Shown: piece by piece, positions 26,590 through 35,386 of the stretch
Numbering within the stretch: the first letter of the stretch is position 1
Layout: every line of letters starts with the position of its first letter
Assembly: GCF_002844375.1 (NCBI RefSeq)
Contig: NZ_CP024199.1
Span: 2,954,001-3,018,000 of the forward strand
DNA length: 64,000 nt
Source: Thalassospira marina
GTDB taxonomy: Bacteria > Pseudomonadota > Alphaproteobacteria > Rhodospirillales > Thalassospiraceae
Direction of reading: 5' to 3'
The notes under the pieces: model-generated
What the model saw: the letters and a program-made list of their open reading frames with translations, nothing else
Database searches by the model: none
What the model was told of the DNA's origin: nothing
Program-made: the position numbers and the translations under genes

Positions 26590-27126
26590 ATGCAGACACA
26601 TAGGTTCGACCCGGCCCTACGCGACGAAATGTCCCGTTTGTTGCCACGCATACTACGTTTTGCCCGGTCCCTGACCCGCGATGCCGCGGCAGCAGAAGAC
26701 CTGGTTCAGAACGCCTATATGAAGGCTGTTGAAAGCCTTGCACAATTTACGCCCGGCACGCGCCTGGATAGCTGGATGTTCAAAATTGTGCAAAACACCT
26801 GGATCGACGAAAAGCGACGCGCCCAGCGCAGCGGCAATGTTATTTCGCTGCAGGATGCCCGCGACGCCGGAATGCCGGTTCAGGGCCATGGTGGCAATGA
26901 CCGCGTATTTTTACGCGCTGCCCTGGCAACTTTGCCCGCGGACCAGCGATCAGCGCTGACACTGGTTCTGATTGAAGGTTACAGCTACCGCGAAGCTGCC
27001 GAAATATTGAAGGTGCCCGATGGCACAGTGATGAGCCGCGTTGCCCGCGCCCGCCGTGCGCTGGTTGATTTGCACGACGCCGATCTTGCTGTACCACCGC
27101 GCGATATTAAACGGGGGATTCCATGA
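26590..27126 (+). CDS. ECF-family RNA polymerase sigma factor
   Basis: The 178-residue sigma factor has region 2 (LPRILRFARSLTRDAAAAEDLVQNAYMKAVESLAQF, then SWMFKIVQNTWIDEKRR) and region 4 (LPADQRSALTLVLIEGYSYREAAEILKVPDGTVMSRVARARRAL), the HTH that reads the -35. The frame can be read from a TTG at 26560, but that lies inside the promoter motif; the ATG at 26590 is therefore chosen although it lacks a clear ribosome site. It overlaps the next gene by ATGA, coupling it to its likely anti-sigma factor. Confidence 0.93.
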   Translation: MQTHRFDPALRDEMSRLLPRILRFARSLTRDAAAAEDLVQNAYMKAVESLAQFTPGTRLDSWMFKIVQNTWIDEKRRAQRSGNVISLQDARDAGMPVQGHGGNDRVFLRAALATLPADQRSALTLVLIEGYSYREAAEILKVPDGTVMSRVARARRALVDLHDADLAVPPRDIKRGIP

Positions 27127-28205
27127 CTGCGATCATTACACCCAATGATGATTTGCTGATATCGGCCTATCTGGATGACGAACTGGACGCGCATACCCGC
27201 GAAAAGCTTGAAACCCGGCTGGAGCATGACGCTGCCCTGCGCGAACGCCTTGAGATTATGGCCCTGCAGGCCGACGAACTGGAAGCTGGCCCCAGCGACG
27301 AGGTTGTACCGGCCCAGTTGCAAAACCGGATCAACGCGATTCTTGATGCCGGATTTGGTGTTAACAGCACCAGCGATGCTGGGCCGAATGATGCCTTCAT
27401 CACCGGCGAAAAGTTTGTTTTCCCCAAATCCACGCCGATGGATGGTGAAAAATCCTATCAGCAGCGCCACGAACTGGCCCTGCGCAATTACCTGAATAAC
27501 CGGGAACAGGCGCAAAAAGCGGCAACCGATACCACCAACAACGACATGGTGGCCGATAACGCGGCTGAAAATACTGCGCCTGTATCGGCAAGCACGGCAT
27601 CCGGCCCTTCGTCTTCGCGTGCGCTGGTGCGCCAGGGTGAAACCGGCCTTCGCCCGATTAACGATATAACCGGCGAAGATGATGGCAAACAGGCGATCAG
27701 CACCGTAAAGGGCTGCAATGATGGTGCAGGCCATTATCGCAACCCGTCGCCCGTGCTGGCGCGCTGGTGGGCGGGTGCCGGGGTGGCAGCAGCCCTTGCC
27801 CTGGCATTTTGTGCCGGTGGCTGGTACGAGCATAACAATCTGCAAATCGAACCGGTGATTGCGGCCAATGGCACGGATACCAAGGTGGATAATGCCGGGC
27901 TGGATATGCTGATCAACGAAACACTGGAAACCACGCAAAGCGGCCAGATCAAACATGCCGCCCTTGCCACCAATTCGGAAAAGATCGGCAAAACATCGAT
28001 CGAACCGTTGCGCACCTTTCAGTTACAGGGCCGGTTCTGCCGCGAATATCGCGCCGATATTGACCTGGGGCAGGATAAACCCATCACCTTTTTTGGCCGC
28101 GCCTGCCGCGACCCCAAGGAAGGCTGGCAAACCGTTTATCGCCTCTTCCCGGGATCAGCCATCGACCTTGGCCCCGAACCGCTGGCAGCACACCAGAACC
28201 TGTAA
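27123..28205 (+). CDS. Anti-sigma factor (membrane-spanning)
   Basis: The 360-residue protein starts within the sigma stop codon. The N-terminal cytoplasmic part (DDLLISAYLDDELDAHTREKLETRLEHDAALRERL) resembles anti-sigma domains but lacks the zinc motif HxxxCxxC. A long Asn/Thr/Ala-rich linker follows, then one membrane helix (about 217-236, WWAGAGVAAALALAFCAGGW) and a periplasmic domain ending LQGRFCREYRADIDLGQDKPITFFGRACRDPKEGWQTVYRLFP. It would hold the sigma factor at the membrane and release it on an envelope signal. The two Cys in the periplasmic end could be redox-active; that is only a guess. Confidence 0.88.
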   Translation: MTAIITPNDDLLISAYLDDELDAHTREKLETRLEHDAALRERLEIMALQADELEAGPSDEVVPAQLQNRINAILDAGFGVNSTSDAGPNDAFITGEKFVFPKSTPMDGEKSYQQRHELALRNYLNNREQAQKAATDTTNNDMVADNAAENTAPVSASTASGPSSSRALVRQGETGLRPINDITGEDDGKQAISTVKGCNDGAGHYRNPSPVLARWWAGAGVAAALALAFCAGGWYEHNNLQIEPVIAANGTDTKVDNAGLDMLINETLETTQSGQIKHAALATNSEKIGKTSIEPLRTFQLQGRFCREYRADIDLGQDKPITFFGRACRDPKEGWQTVYRLFPGSAIDLGPEPLAAHQNL

Positions 28206-28273
28206 GCGGAACATATTTGGTCACGCGCGACTTACAGCGTAACGTGGCAATGCCGGCCTGAAGGCACATAAAG

Positions 28274-28312
28274 AAAAACGGGCGAAGGATGCATGATCCT
28301 TCGCCCGTTTTT
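28274..28312. terminator. Strong bidirectional terminator after the sigma operon
   Basis: Perfect 17-bp stem: AAAAACGGGCGAAGGAT (28274-28290) pairs with 28296-28312 across a 5-nt loop, with T's following on the + strand and A's preceding. Confidence 0.92.
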
Positions 28313-28364
28313 TATTCGGCTAACGCCGCCCTGCTATAAGCAGGGAAAAATGCACAGTTTAGCC

Positions 28365-29231
28365 TCAGCCCACAGCCTTTTCCCGCACGAAGCGGCCACG
28401 CTGATAATCCTCGAAAGCCTGCATCAGTTCCTCGCGGGTATTCATCACGAACGGGCCGTGCCGGGCGATGGGTTCGTCGATTGGCGTTGCCGCAACCAGC
28501 AACAGACGCCCGCCTTCCTTGCCGCCTTTCAGCAAAACCGAATTCCCGTCCTTTAATACGGCAAGGTGATGGGTCGGCACATTGCGCCCCGCAACCTCGG
28601 CATCACCGATAAAGACATAGGTAAAGGCAGCGTGCCCTTCGGGAACCGGCAGGGTGACTTCGGCACCGGCTGCAAGTTTGACATCCATGAAAACCGGATT
28701 GGTCACAATGCCCGAAACCGGGCCGGTTTTACCAAAGGCCGAACCGGCGACCAGGCGAATATCAACGCCATCTGCCGGGCTGATTTCAACCACGCTGTCA
28801 GCTTCAAGGTTCTGATAGCGCGGGCGACGCATTTTGTCTTTGGCGGGCAGGTTGATCCAAAGCTGAAAGCCCTGTAGCAGGCCATCTTCCTGTTCCGGGG
28901 TTTCAGAATGGATAATGCCGCTTCCCGCAGTCATCCATTGCACGCCGCCGGAGCGCAAAATACCCTCGGAGCCAATGCTGTCATTATGGCGCATCGCCCC
29001 TTCGACCATGTAGGTCACGGTTTCAAAGCCACGATGCGGATGTTCGGGAAAGCCTGCGATATAATCGTCGGCATTATCACTTGATATGGAATCAAGCATC
29101 AGGAACGGGTCAAGCATCGGCAATGCTGGCGACCCGACAGAGCGTTTAAGCCGCACCCCTGCCCCGTCCGAGGTATCAAGCGCACGAATGACGCGTGCCA
29201 CTTTGCGCAGGTTCAAGTCTTCATTTTCCAT
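28365..29231 (-). CDS. Pirin-family protein
   Basis: The 288-residue bicupin has the pirin metal-binding residues in FPEHPHRGFETVTYMVEGAM and AGSGIIHSETPEQ, and the C-terminal cupin half (SVLLKGGKEGGRLLLVAATPIDEPIARHGPFVMNTREELMQAFEDYQRGRF). Bacterial pirins have quercetin 2,3-dioxygenase activity or bind metabolic enzymes; which applies here is unknown. The start is ATG at 29231. Probably a single-gene unit, co-oriented with the transporter gene upstream. Confidence 0.95.
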   Translation of the reverse strand: MENEDLNLRKVARVIRALDTSDGAGVRLKRSVGSPALPMLDPFLMLDSISSDNADDYIAGFPEHPHRGFETVTYMVEGAMRHNDSIGSEGILRSGGVQWMTAGSGIIHSETPEQEDGLLQGFQLWINLPAKDKMRRPRYQNLEADSVVEISPADGVDIRLVAGSAFGKTGPVSGIVTNPVFMDVKLAAGAEVTLPVPEGHAAFTYVFIGDAEVAGRNVPTHHLAVLKDGNSVLLKGGKEGGRLLLVAATPIDEPIARHGPFVMNTREELMQAFEDYQRGRFVREKAVG

Positions 29232-29369
29232 CGGGATGGCTCCCTTCGATCTGGTTTGCCACCGCCATCCGGCGGTGAATACTTACCCCGAATGTGGCAC
29301 AAAACCACGCCTGAACAACCGTTTTTCAGGCATCTTATTGTTTCCACAAACAGGGCAATCGCCGGTTTT

Positions 29370-30587
29370 TCAGCCCTGCTGTAGCGATACCGATGCCTCG
29401 AAAGCCCGCAGGCGTTTGTAGATGGATAGAAGTTCGATAATCGTTGTCCAGGCATTAACCAGATACTGGAACGATCCCGACACCTGACCAAAGGCATTTA
29501 ACACCTGCTGCAATACGCCAAAGGTAAAACCGATTGTTGAGCCAGCCGCAATGGTGGGAATTAAAATGGCCATGGCAAACACATTATCGGCCTGCAGATA
29601 AAGCCCGCGAAAAACATTGAAATAGGTGTAGTGCCAGTAAAGCCGGAAATAGTTTTGCCGAACAAAACCAAACAGTTCACGCATGGTTACCGGATCGGCA
29701 CGTTCGGCATGGTCTTCGCCGTAAACCAGTTCCTTACGATAGGCCGCCTCGACCCGCTGGTTATGAAATTCAAGCCCGGGTAGCTTGATACCGACAAGTG
29801 CCAGCAACAATGTCCCCAGCACCGACCAGACAATGGCGGCAGTGACCAGGGGTGCGGGAATTTCCCCCACCAGTGGCAGGCTGGTAACATATTTTGATAG
29901 GCCCCAAAGCAGCGGCAAAAACGCCACCAGCGTCATGACGGAACCAACCAGTGAAATGCCAAGCCCTTCCATCACGCTGGCAAAGCGCATGGTGTCTTCC
30001 TGCACACGCTGGGCCGCGCCCTCGGTCTTGCGGAGTTTTTGCCAGTGCGCCATGTAAAAATCGTTCATGGCCGTGCGCCAGCGAAAAATCCAGTGGCTGA
30101 CCAGAAAGCGCGTTACAACAAACAGGAACATCGCACACAGGGCAATTTCGGCAAATTGCCAGATCAGCCGGTACAGATCGACGGCCTGAACCACCGCCTT
30201 ACCCGACAGGGCATTTTGCACATCATCGAAAAACGGGCGGCGCCAGTTATTGATGGCAACCGAAACCTCGACATCGAAAAAGGTGGTAAAAATGATAAAG
30301 GCAGAGCCAAAAACCGACCATAGCTGCCATGGACTGGATGAAAAAAGCCGCCAGGCACCCCCAAAAAGGCCAACGGCAATAAAATAATAAATGCAAAACC
30401 ACAGGAAGGTCGGAGTCAGGAAATAGTCGATGCCAACCACATCACCATCGGCCGGTGTAGCCACCCCAAGGCCCAAATAGTGCCCCCAATGATCGCCGCC
30501 GCCATACCATATTGTCGCAGCAAGGGCCGTCCAGATTAGGGCGCTGGTGAAAAACAGCCGGGGCTTGGGAAAAAAGGACTGAAACAC
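29370..30587 (-). CDS. SbmA/BacA-family peptide antibiotic transporter
   Basis: Inner-membrane importer of peptides (microcins, proline-rich antimicrobial peptides, bleomycin) in the E. coli SbmA / rhizobial BacA family. The 405-residue product matches the family throughout, for example VSHWIFRWRTAMNDFYMAHWQKLRKTEGAAQRVQEDTMRFAS and LVGIKLPGLEFHNQRVEAAYRKELVYGEDHA. Two upstream starts are in frame, but the GTG at 30587 has GGAG at 7-nt spacing and gives MFQSFFPKPRLFF, the family's own N-terminus. In rhizobia BacA also affects very-long-chain fatty acids of lipid A and is needed for symbiosis. Confidence 0.96.
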   Translation of the reverse strand: MFQSFFPKPRLFFTSALIWTALAATIWYGGGDHWGHYLGLGVATPADGDVVGIDYFLTPTFLWFCIYYFIAVGLFGGAWRLFSSSPWQLWSVFGSAFIIFTTFFDVEVSVAINNWRRPFFDDVQNALSGKAVVQAVDLYRLIWQFAEIALCAMFLFVVTRFLVSHWIFRWRTAMNDFYMAHWQKLRKTEGAAQRVQEDTMRFASVMEGLGISLVGSVMTLVAFLPLLWGLSKYVTSLPLVGEIPAPLVTAAIVWSVLGTLLLALVGIKLPGLEFHNQRVEAAYRKELVYGEDHAERADPVTMRELFGFVRQNYFRLYWHYTYFNVFRGLYLQADNVFAMAILIPTIAAGSTIGFTFGVLQQVLNAFGQVSGSFQYLVNAWTTIIELLSIYKRLRAFEASVSLQQG

Positions 30588-30747
30588 GTGCATGCTCCGT
30601 TTTTCAAGCTGATATTGAAAATCCAGATGCGCCCGAACCAAGGCATTTCCGCGACGTGATTATGGTAATTGCGCCAAAAATCGCCCTAATTTCAAAATAA
30701 TTCCAAATTCCCGAAAAACCCTGCAAATTCAGGCCCTAAAACGCGAA

Positions 30748-30779
30748 ATGCCGCACCGGATATGTAACCGGCGCGGCAT
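30748..30779 (-). terminator. Hairpin after wrbA
   Basis: 12-bp stem ATGCCGCACCGG/CCGGCGCGGCAT with one A-C mismatch, 24 bases beyond the wrbA stop on the minus strand, followed by CGCGTTTTAG. Weak T-run. Confidence 0.55.
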
Positions 30780-30802
30780 GACACATGTATATTTTAACGT
30801 AT

Positions 30803-31405
30803 TCAGCTTGCCAGTTTGGCGGCAAGTTCGGCAACGTGTTTGCCCTGGAAACGGGCGATATCAAGTTCATTTGCCGAAGGCTGGCGCGAACCATCAGCCC
30901 CAGCCAGCGTCGTTGCGCCGTAAGGCGAGCCGCCGGTAATTTCGTCCATATTGGTCAGGCCAGTGCAGCTATAGGGCACACCGGCAATGACCATGCCATG
31001 ATGCAGAAGGGTGGTGTGGGTGGAGGTAATGGTGGTTTCCTGCCCGCCATGCTGGGTGCCGGTAGACGCAAAAACAGACCCGACCTTGCCGATCAGCTTG
31101 CCCTGCGCCCAAAGACCGCCGGTCTGGTCAAGGAAGGCGCGCATCTGGCTGCACATATTGCCAAAACGGGTCGGCACACCAAAAATGATCGCGTCATAAT
31201 CGGCAAGGTCATTCACCGTTGCTACCGGGGCATCCTGGTCCAGCTTGGCGCCAGCACCTTTTGCCACGTCTTCGGGCATTGTTTCAGGCACACGTTTAAT
31301 ATCGACCGTGGTACCGGCAACACCGCGCGCGCCTTCGGCAACGGCATTTGCCATCGTTTCGATATGACCATACATCGAATAATAAAGTACCAGTACTTTC
31401 GCCAT
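30803..31405 (-). CDS. wrbA: NAD(P)H:quinone oxidoreductase, WrbA type
   Basis: FMN-binding flavodoxin-like enzyme that reduces quinones by two electrons and so avoids semiquinone radicals. The 200-residue sequence shows the phosphate loop SMYGHIETMA, FGVPTRFGNM, FASTGTQHGGQETT and the closing SYGATT-type segment GGSPYGATTLAG, all characteristic of WrbA. The ATG has AGGAGG 7 nt upstream; a 15-codon extension of the frame lacks this signal. Monocistronic. Confidence 0.96.
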   Translation of the reverse strand: MAKVLVLYYSMYGHIETMANAVAEGARGVAGTTVDIKRVPETMPEDVAKGAGAKLDQDAPVATVNDLADYDAIIFGVPTRFGNMCSQMRAFLDQTGGLWAQGKLIGKVGSVFASTGTQHGGQETTITSTHTTLLHHGMVIAGVPYSCTGLTNMDEITGGSPYGATTLAGADGSRQPSANELDIARFQGKHVAELAAKLAS

Positions 31406-31540
31406 TCCATGCCTCCTGTTTAATGGGTTTGCTGGCCGCATTCCGGCCAAAGCACAAACATGATGGCGCGTTTGCCCGCCCGCGAAAAGACCGCGATTGG
31501 AAACAGTCTATTTCGCCTCAAAATGGCACCCGCAACGCAA

Positions 31541-31568
31541 AAAGGCCGGAACATTTACTGCTCCGGCC
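31541..31568 (-). terminator. Terminator of the glycerophosphodiester phosphodiesterase gene
   Basis: 7-bp stem GGCCGGA/TCCGGCC with an 11-nt loop; on the minus strand it is followed by TTTTTG. Confidence 0.75.
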
Positions 31569-31661
31569 CCGATGTGACACATGGTCATATGTTTATGTTG
31601 CAGGCTTGGGCAGCGCCCTGAAATCACATGGCGCGCCTTAGGGGACGTCCTGGCTGACAGG

Positions 31662-32891
31662 TCATTCCGGCGTTGCGGCCAGATAATCCACCACCTGATC
31701 GGGGAAGTCGGTAAAGACGCCATCAATGCCGGCATCATCAAACACCGCCGTCATGACAATGCGGAAATCCCCGGCCCATTTGGGCAATTGATCCGCCCGC
31801 AGGGTATAGACATGAACCGGCAGGTGGCGGCGTTGTGCGGCAACCAAAGTCGGCGACATAACAGCATGTCCATCCTGGCTAAGGCCTTCAATCACCTGGT
31901 CAAGCGACGGGCCGATGGCATCCACCACCTTGGCCATTTCGCCCACACCCTCGTCGGTTTTCAGGAAGTCAAAATCAACATCGGGGGCGATTTTCCAGCT
32001 GTTTTCACCCAGAAGCTGAACCATGCGGCCCTGATATTTCAGCTCGTTACGGATGCGTTTGGTTTCGTTCCAGTCAAAACACTGGATGTAACCGTTGGAT
32101 TCCCGGGTGCCATAGCCCCACTTTTCCATCACCTTGATCACGGCCTTGGAAATATCCTGGCCCTGGGCGCGGTGCCAGGCGGGGTCCTTGATTTCGGCAT
32201 AAACGCCAATATCGCGATCGGTGGATTTATTAAGGCCCTGGATCAGCTTGATTTCTTCTTCAAAGGTCGGGATTTTGAAAATGCTGTATTCCAGCGGGAA
32301 ACGGTCGGTAAAAACCTGTTTGCCGGTTTTGGCATTGACCCGTTCATGGACATTCAGGCTTTTCAGTTCTGCCAGGGTAAAGTCGATGGCGTAATAACGA
32401 CCATCCTTGCGGTGCCGTTTGGGGAATTTCTGCGCAACATCGGTGGTCGTATCAAGGTGGATATCGTGCATCACCACCGGCACGCCATCCTTGGACATTA
32501 CGACATCCTGCTCGATAAAATCGGGGTCCATACCATAGGCAAGGGCCACCGCGGGCAGGGTATGTTCGGGCAGGTAACCCGATGCGCCGCGATGGGCAAT
32601 CACCACATGATCATCGGTAACGGCTTGTGCCATTGCGCCCGATGCCGGTGCCAGCACGGCACAAAACAAACCCGCTGCCATCAGGGCCATGCGCGCACCG
32701 CGTGACCGCCCAACTTTACCGGCACGATCCCGGCCCGGCGGACAGCAGTTATGATTAAGAAGGTTCAGGCCATCGTGCCCCTTGCCCGCATATGATGGTG
32801 CACGCAGATCGTGCAGGGAACGCAATTTTCTGAATTTCCCAGTCATAACTGTTGCCATTGCGGCCATATTCGCCAGCCCTGACGCTAACAT
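31662..32891 (-). CDS. glpQ: Glycerophosphodiester phosphodiesterase, exported (GlpQ-like)
   Basis: Hydrolyses glycerophosphodiesters to glycerol-3-phosphate and an alcohol in the periplasm. The GDPD barrel begins VVIAHRGASGYLPEHTLPA with catalytic-type HR and E, then EQDVVMSKDGVPVVMHD, and ends GIDGVFTDFPD. The chosen ATG has an excellent AAGGAG at 6-nt spacing. This gives 409 residues, with the obvious secretion signal (MALMAAGLFCAVLAPASGAMAQA) beginning only at about residue 68. Either the signal has a very long n-region with RSRGAR, or translation really starts at the ATG at 32690, which lacks a clear ribosome site. The symbol is by class, not proven orthology. Confidence 0.92.
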   Translation of the reverse strand: MLASGLANMAAMATVMTGKFRKLRSLHDLRAPSYAGKGHDGLNLLNHNCCPPGRDRAGKVGRSRGARMALMAAGLFCAVLAPASGAMAQAVTDDHVVIAHRGASGYLPEHTLPAVALAYGMDPDFIEQDVVMSKDGVPVVMHDIHLDTTTDVAQKFPKRHRKDGRYYAIDFTLAELKSLNVHERVNAKTGKQVFTDRFPLEYSIFKIPTFEEEIKLIQGLNKSTDRDIGVYAEIKDPAWHRAQGQDISKAVIKVMEKWGYGTRESNGYIQCFDWNETKRIRNELKYQGRMVQLLGENSWKIAPDVDFDFLKTDEGVGEMAKVVDAIGPSLDQVIEGLSQDGHAVMSPTLVAAQRRHLPVHVYTLRADQLPKWAGDFRIVMTAVFDDAGIDGVFTDFPDQVVDYLAATPE

Positions 32892-33081
32892 CTGCAACTC
32901 CTTAATCCCGAAACGAATTTTCGCGATACTGACGCGCACAAGAGGCAGGATCAAGGCAGTCGCATCATATATTTGCCTGTTTGTTGCTAAAACAGCGCGA
33001 ATTTCGCCAAAAATTCATTTGTTTCGGCGGATTTCAAACGCTGGAAGCCGCAAAATCAGCCGGGGGCAATGCAGTGAAGGA

Positions 33082-33120
33082 AAAATGGCACCCGGCCCCC
33101 GCTTTTGACAGGGGCCGGGT
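33082..33120 (-). terminator. Terminator of the M20 peptidase gene
   Basis: 10-bp stem ACCCGGCCCC/GGGGCCGGGT with an 11-nt loop; on the minus strand it is followed by GCCATTTTTCC. Confidence 0.8.
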
Positions 33121-33128
33121 TTGAACAA

Positions 33129-34802
33129 TCAGCCCAGAAGCTTTTGGGCGATTTCAGCCAGGAAGTCCGGCAGGACGCGATAGCAATAAGGCGCATGCAG
33201 GCGTTCAAGGCGCTGGTGATATTCCCGGCCCCAGGGGCCGATATTAACCACCGGATATTCCAGTGCATCCGCCACCGGATGATCAACCAGTTCGCCAACC
33301 GGGGTGTTTTCAGCGATCAGTTTCGATTCGTCACTTTCTGGACATTTTCCGAAAAACGACATGTCCGAAATGCCACCAAAATAGCCACGATCAATGATTT
33401 TGGTATCATGACGCGCTTCGATCACCCGGCGCGCCGCATGGATGGCATCGATAAAATCGCGATCAAGTTTCCGGTCGGTATCAAGGTGAACGGCCGGGTA
33501 ATGCAGGCTGGCATTACCGGTGATAATCGCCGGGGCCTGCAGGCGGGCCTCGGCCATGGCGGCAAGAACCAGCATGCGCGAGCGCAAAAGCGGATTATTG
33601 CTGTGGCGATATTCGTCCTCGACCGCGTTAATGCGGGCAATAGCGGCATCACCGCCCACCTTGCGGGCCATCTCAACCAGCCTTGCATAAGGAATAACAT
33701 CAAGCGGGCGATAGGCCATTGGTGCGGGTTCGCCATTGGCGCTGGCATGACGGGTTGCACGATCAAACAAACGTTCCAGTGCCCGGTTTGCCGCCGTTTT
33801 AACGATTTCGGCAAATTCGGTCAGGGCATCGCTGGCTGATTTGCCCTGGATCAACCAGTTAAACGCCATCCAGACGTTTTCAGGCGTGGTGACTTCGTAA
33901 TTTTCGCGCAGATCACGGCATTCCAGGCACACCGGCGGCGGCGCGCTGACACTGCGGGCATGATCCGACAGGTCGGTATTGCCTTCAATCGCCTGCATGA
34001 TTTCGGCACTCATGACATGGGCGCTGATGCCATCAAACGGATAACCAACATGGGTGGGCTGGCCAACCACCATGGCGAAGGGCATGATTTTGCCAATCGA
34101 CCCATGGAAAATCGCCCGGCCGATTTCGCCATTTTCATAATCGCTGCTGGCATCAAGGTTAACACCGCCAACAATATCAATATCCCAGCGGCGTACCAGT
34201 TCGGGCAGAGCATTGCGCAGGCTGCGCATACCACAGCTATTGCGTTCTTCATCGGGGGTCAGAAACAGGACCACATTGCCGCTGCGGTCCACCTGCTGCG
34301 AAAAATGTTCGAGAAACGCGATGCCCGCGGCATCACCACTTTTCATATCCAAAAGGCCACGGCCGGGAATGAAATCGCCACTTTGCAAATCGCGCAGGGC
34401 CAGTTCCTCCTTGGCCGTCAGATCCGACCGGCTGGAAAGATCCACGATCAGGGCGTCGCACAGTTCAGCCGGGGAGAAAGCCAGATGTTGCAGGTCGTGG
34501 TAATTTTCAATCGAGACCACATCAAAATGCCCGGCCATTGCCATGGTTTTGCGGCCCGTGCCCCGCACCAGTGCCACCACATTTTTGGCCATTGCCGTGC
34601 CATTGGCAACCAGGTGGCTGTCAATCACGGCGATATCATCGGGATTTTCCTGAAAATAGGGAATTTCGCGCAGCAGACCAACCAGACGATCGGCGAAATC
34701 GGCCTCGTCTTTGGTGCCGGTCACACTGGGCCAGCGCGTCAAACGTTCGGCAATGTCGCGGGTGCGGGCTTCGGGGGCCCATCGGTTTGATGCTGCGGTC
34801 AT
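33129..34802 (-). CDS. M20-family peptidase (RocB-like)
   Basis: The 557-residue protein is a zinc aminoacylase/peptidase-like enzyme of the long RocB branch linked to amino-acid (arginine) use. Metal-site segments are GHFDVVS (H and D), GRGLLDMKSGDAA, LTPDEERNSCG (catalytic EE) and the late RGYFGGISDMSFFG. It is much longer than ordinary M20 enzymes (about 400), as RocB members are. The ATG has AGGAAA at proper spacing. It is divergent from an Lrp/AsnC regulator with a 16-bp palindrome between them, consistent with amino-acid-responsive control. Confidence 0.9.
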   Translation of the reverse strand: MTAASNRWAPEARTRDIAERLTRWPSVTGTKDEADFADRLVGLLREIPYFQENPDDIAVIDSHLVANGTAMAKNVVALVRGTGRKTMAMAGHFDVVSIENYHDLQHLAFSPAELCDALIVDLSSRSDLTAKEELALRDLQSGDFIPGRGLLDMKSGDAAGIAFLEHFSQQVDRSGNVVLFLTPDEERNSCGMRSLRNALPELVRRWDIDIVGGVNLDASSDYENGEIGRAIFHGSIGKIMPFAMVVGQPTHVGYPFDGISAHVMSAEIMQAIEGNTDLSDHARSVSAPPPVCLECRDLRENYEVTTPENVWMAFNWLIQGKSASDALTEFAEIVKTAANRALERLFDRATRHASANGEPAPMAYRPLDVIPYARLVEMARKVGGDAAIARINAVEDEYRHSNNPLLRSRMLVLAAMAEARLQAPAIITGNASLHYPAVHLDTDRKLDRDFIDAIHAARRVIEARHDTKIIDRGYFGGISDMSFFGKCPESDESKLIAENTPVGELVDHPVADALEYPVVNIGPWGREYHQRLERLHAPYCYRVLPDFLAEIAQKLLG

Positions 34803-34900
34803 GGTTGTTTTCCTGCCCTGACTTGTTTTGATCGATGCGCCAAATTATCGCGATACACCTTCAATGAAAACGCAAGTTCAATGAAATTACGTGGTATATT

Positions 34901-34916
34901 CTGCCGAAATCGGCAG
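34901..34916. promoter_or_regulatory. Palindromic Lrp-type operator
   Basis: Perfect inverted repeat CTGCCGA-AA-TCGGCAG in the 147-base divergent region, with two further TGCCGA copies at about 34923 and 34945. A likely binding array for the neighbouring Lrp regulator. Confidence 0.65.
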
Positions 34917-34949
34917 TTAAAATGCCGAAAACAGCAATGGATTTTGCCG

Positions 34950-35366
34950 ATGGATGACCTTGACCGCCAATTGATTGCCGAATTGCGCATCAATGCCCGT
35001 GCATCCGTACCCAAACTGGCCGACCTGCTGGGCGTTGCCCCCGGCACGGTAAAAGCCCGCATGACACGGCTGGAGGAAACAGGGGCGATTGCCGGTTACA
35101 CCGTTCGCCTGCGCGATGATGCCAGCGACGGCACCATTCGCGGCGTTATGATGATGGAGCTTTCGGGCCGCAATGTGAAGGCATTGGTGGCAACATTGCG
35201 CAAAACCCTTGGCTTTCGCACCCTTCACACCACCAATGGCGAATGGGACCTGATTGCCGAGGTCGAGGTTGGCAGCCTTCCCGAATTCAACCGCATCCTC
35301 ACCCATATTCGCAGCATGGAAGGCATCGCCAAAACCGAAACCTACCTGTTTTTGGGGCCAGCGTAA
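34950..35366 (+). CDS. Lrp/AsnC-family regulator
   Basis: The 138-residue protein has an N-terminal HTH (MDDLDRQLIAELRINARASVPKLADLLGVAPGTVKARMTRLEETGAI) and a C-terminal RAM/AsnC ligand domain (GRNVKALVATLRKTLGFRTLHTTNGEWDLIAEVEVGSLPEFNRIL). The frame extends 23 codons upstream over the palindromic region, so the later ATG is preferred. Divergent from the RocB-like M20 peptidase, its probable target. Confidence 0.93.
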   Translation: MDDLDRQLIAELRINARASVPKLADLLGVAPGTVKARMTRLEETGAIAGYTVRLRDDASDGTIRGVMMMELSGRNVKALVATLRKTLGFRTLHTTNGEWDLIAEVEVGSLPEFNRILTHIRSMEGIAKTETYLFLGPA

Positions 35367-35386
35367 TTCAAGGCTGCGATATCACC

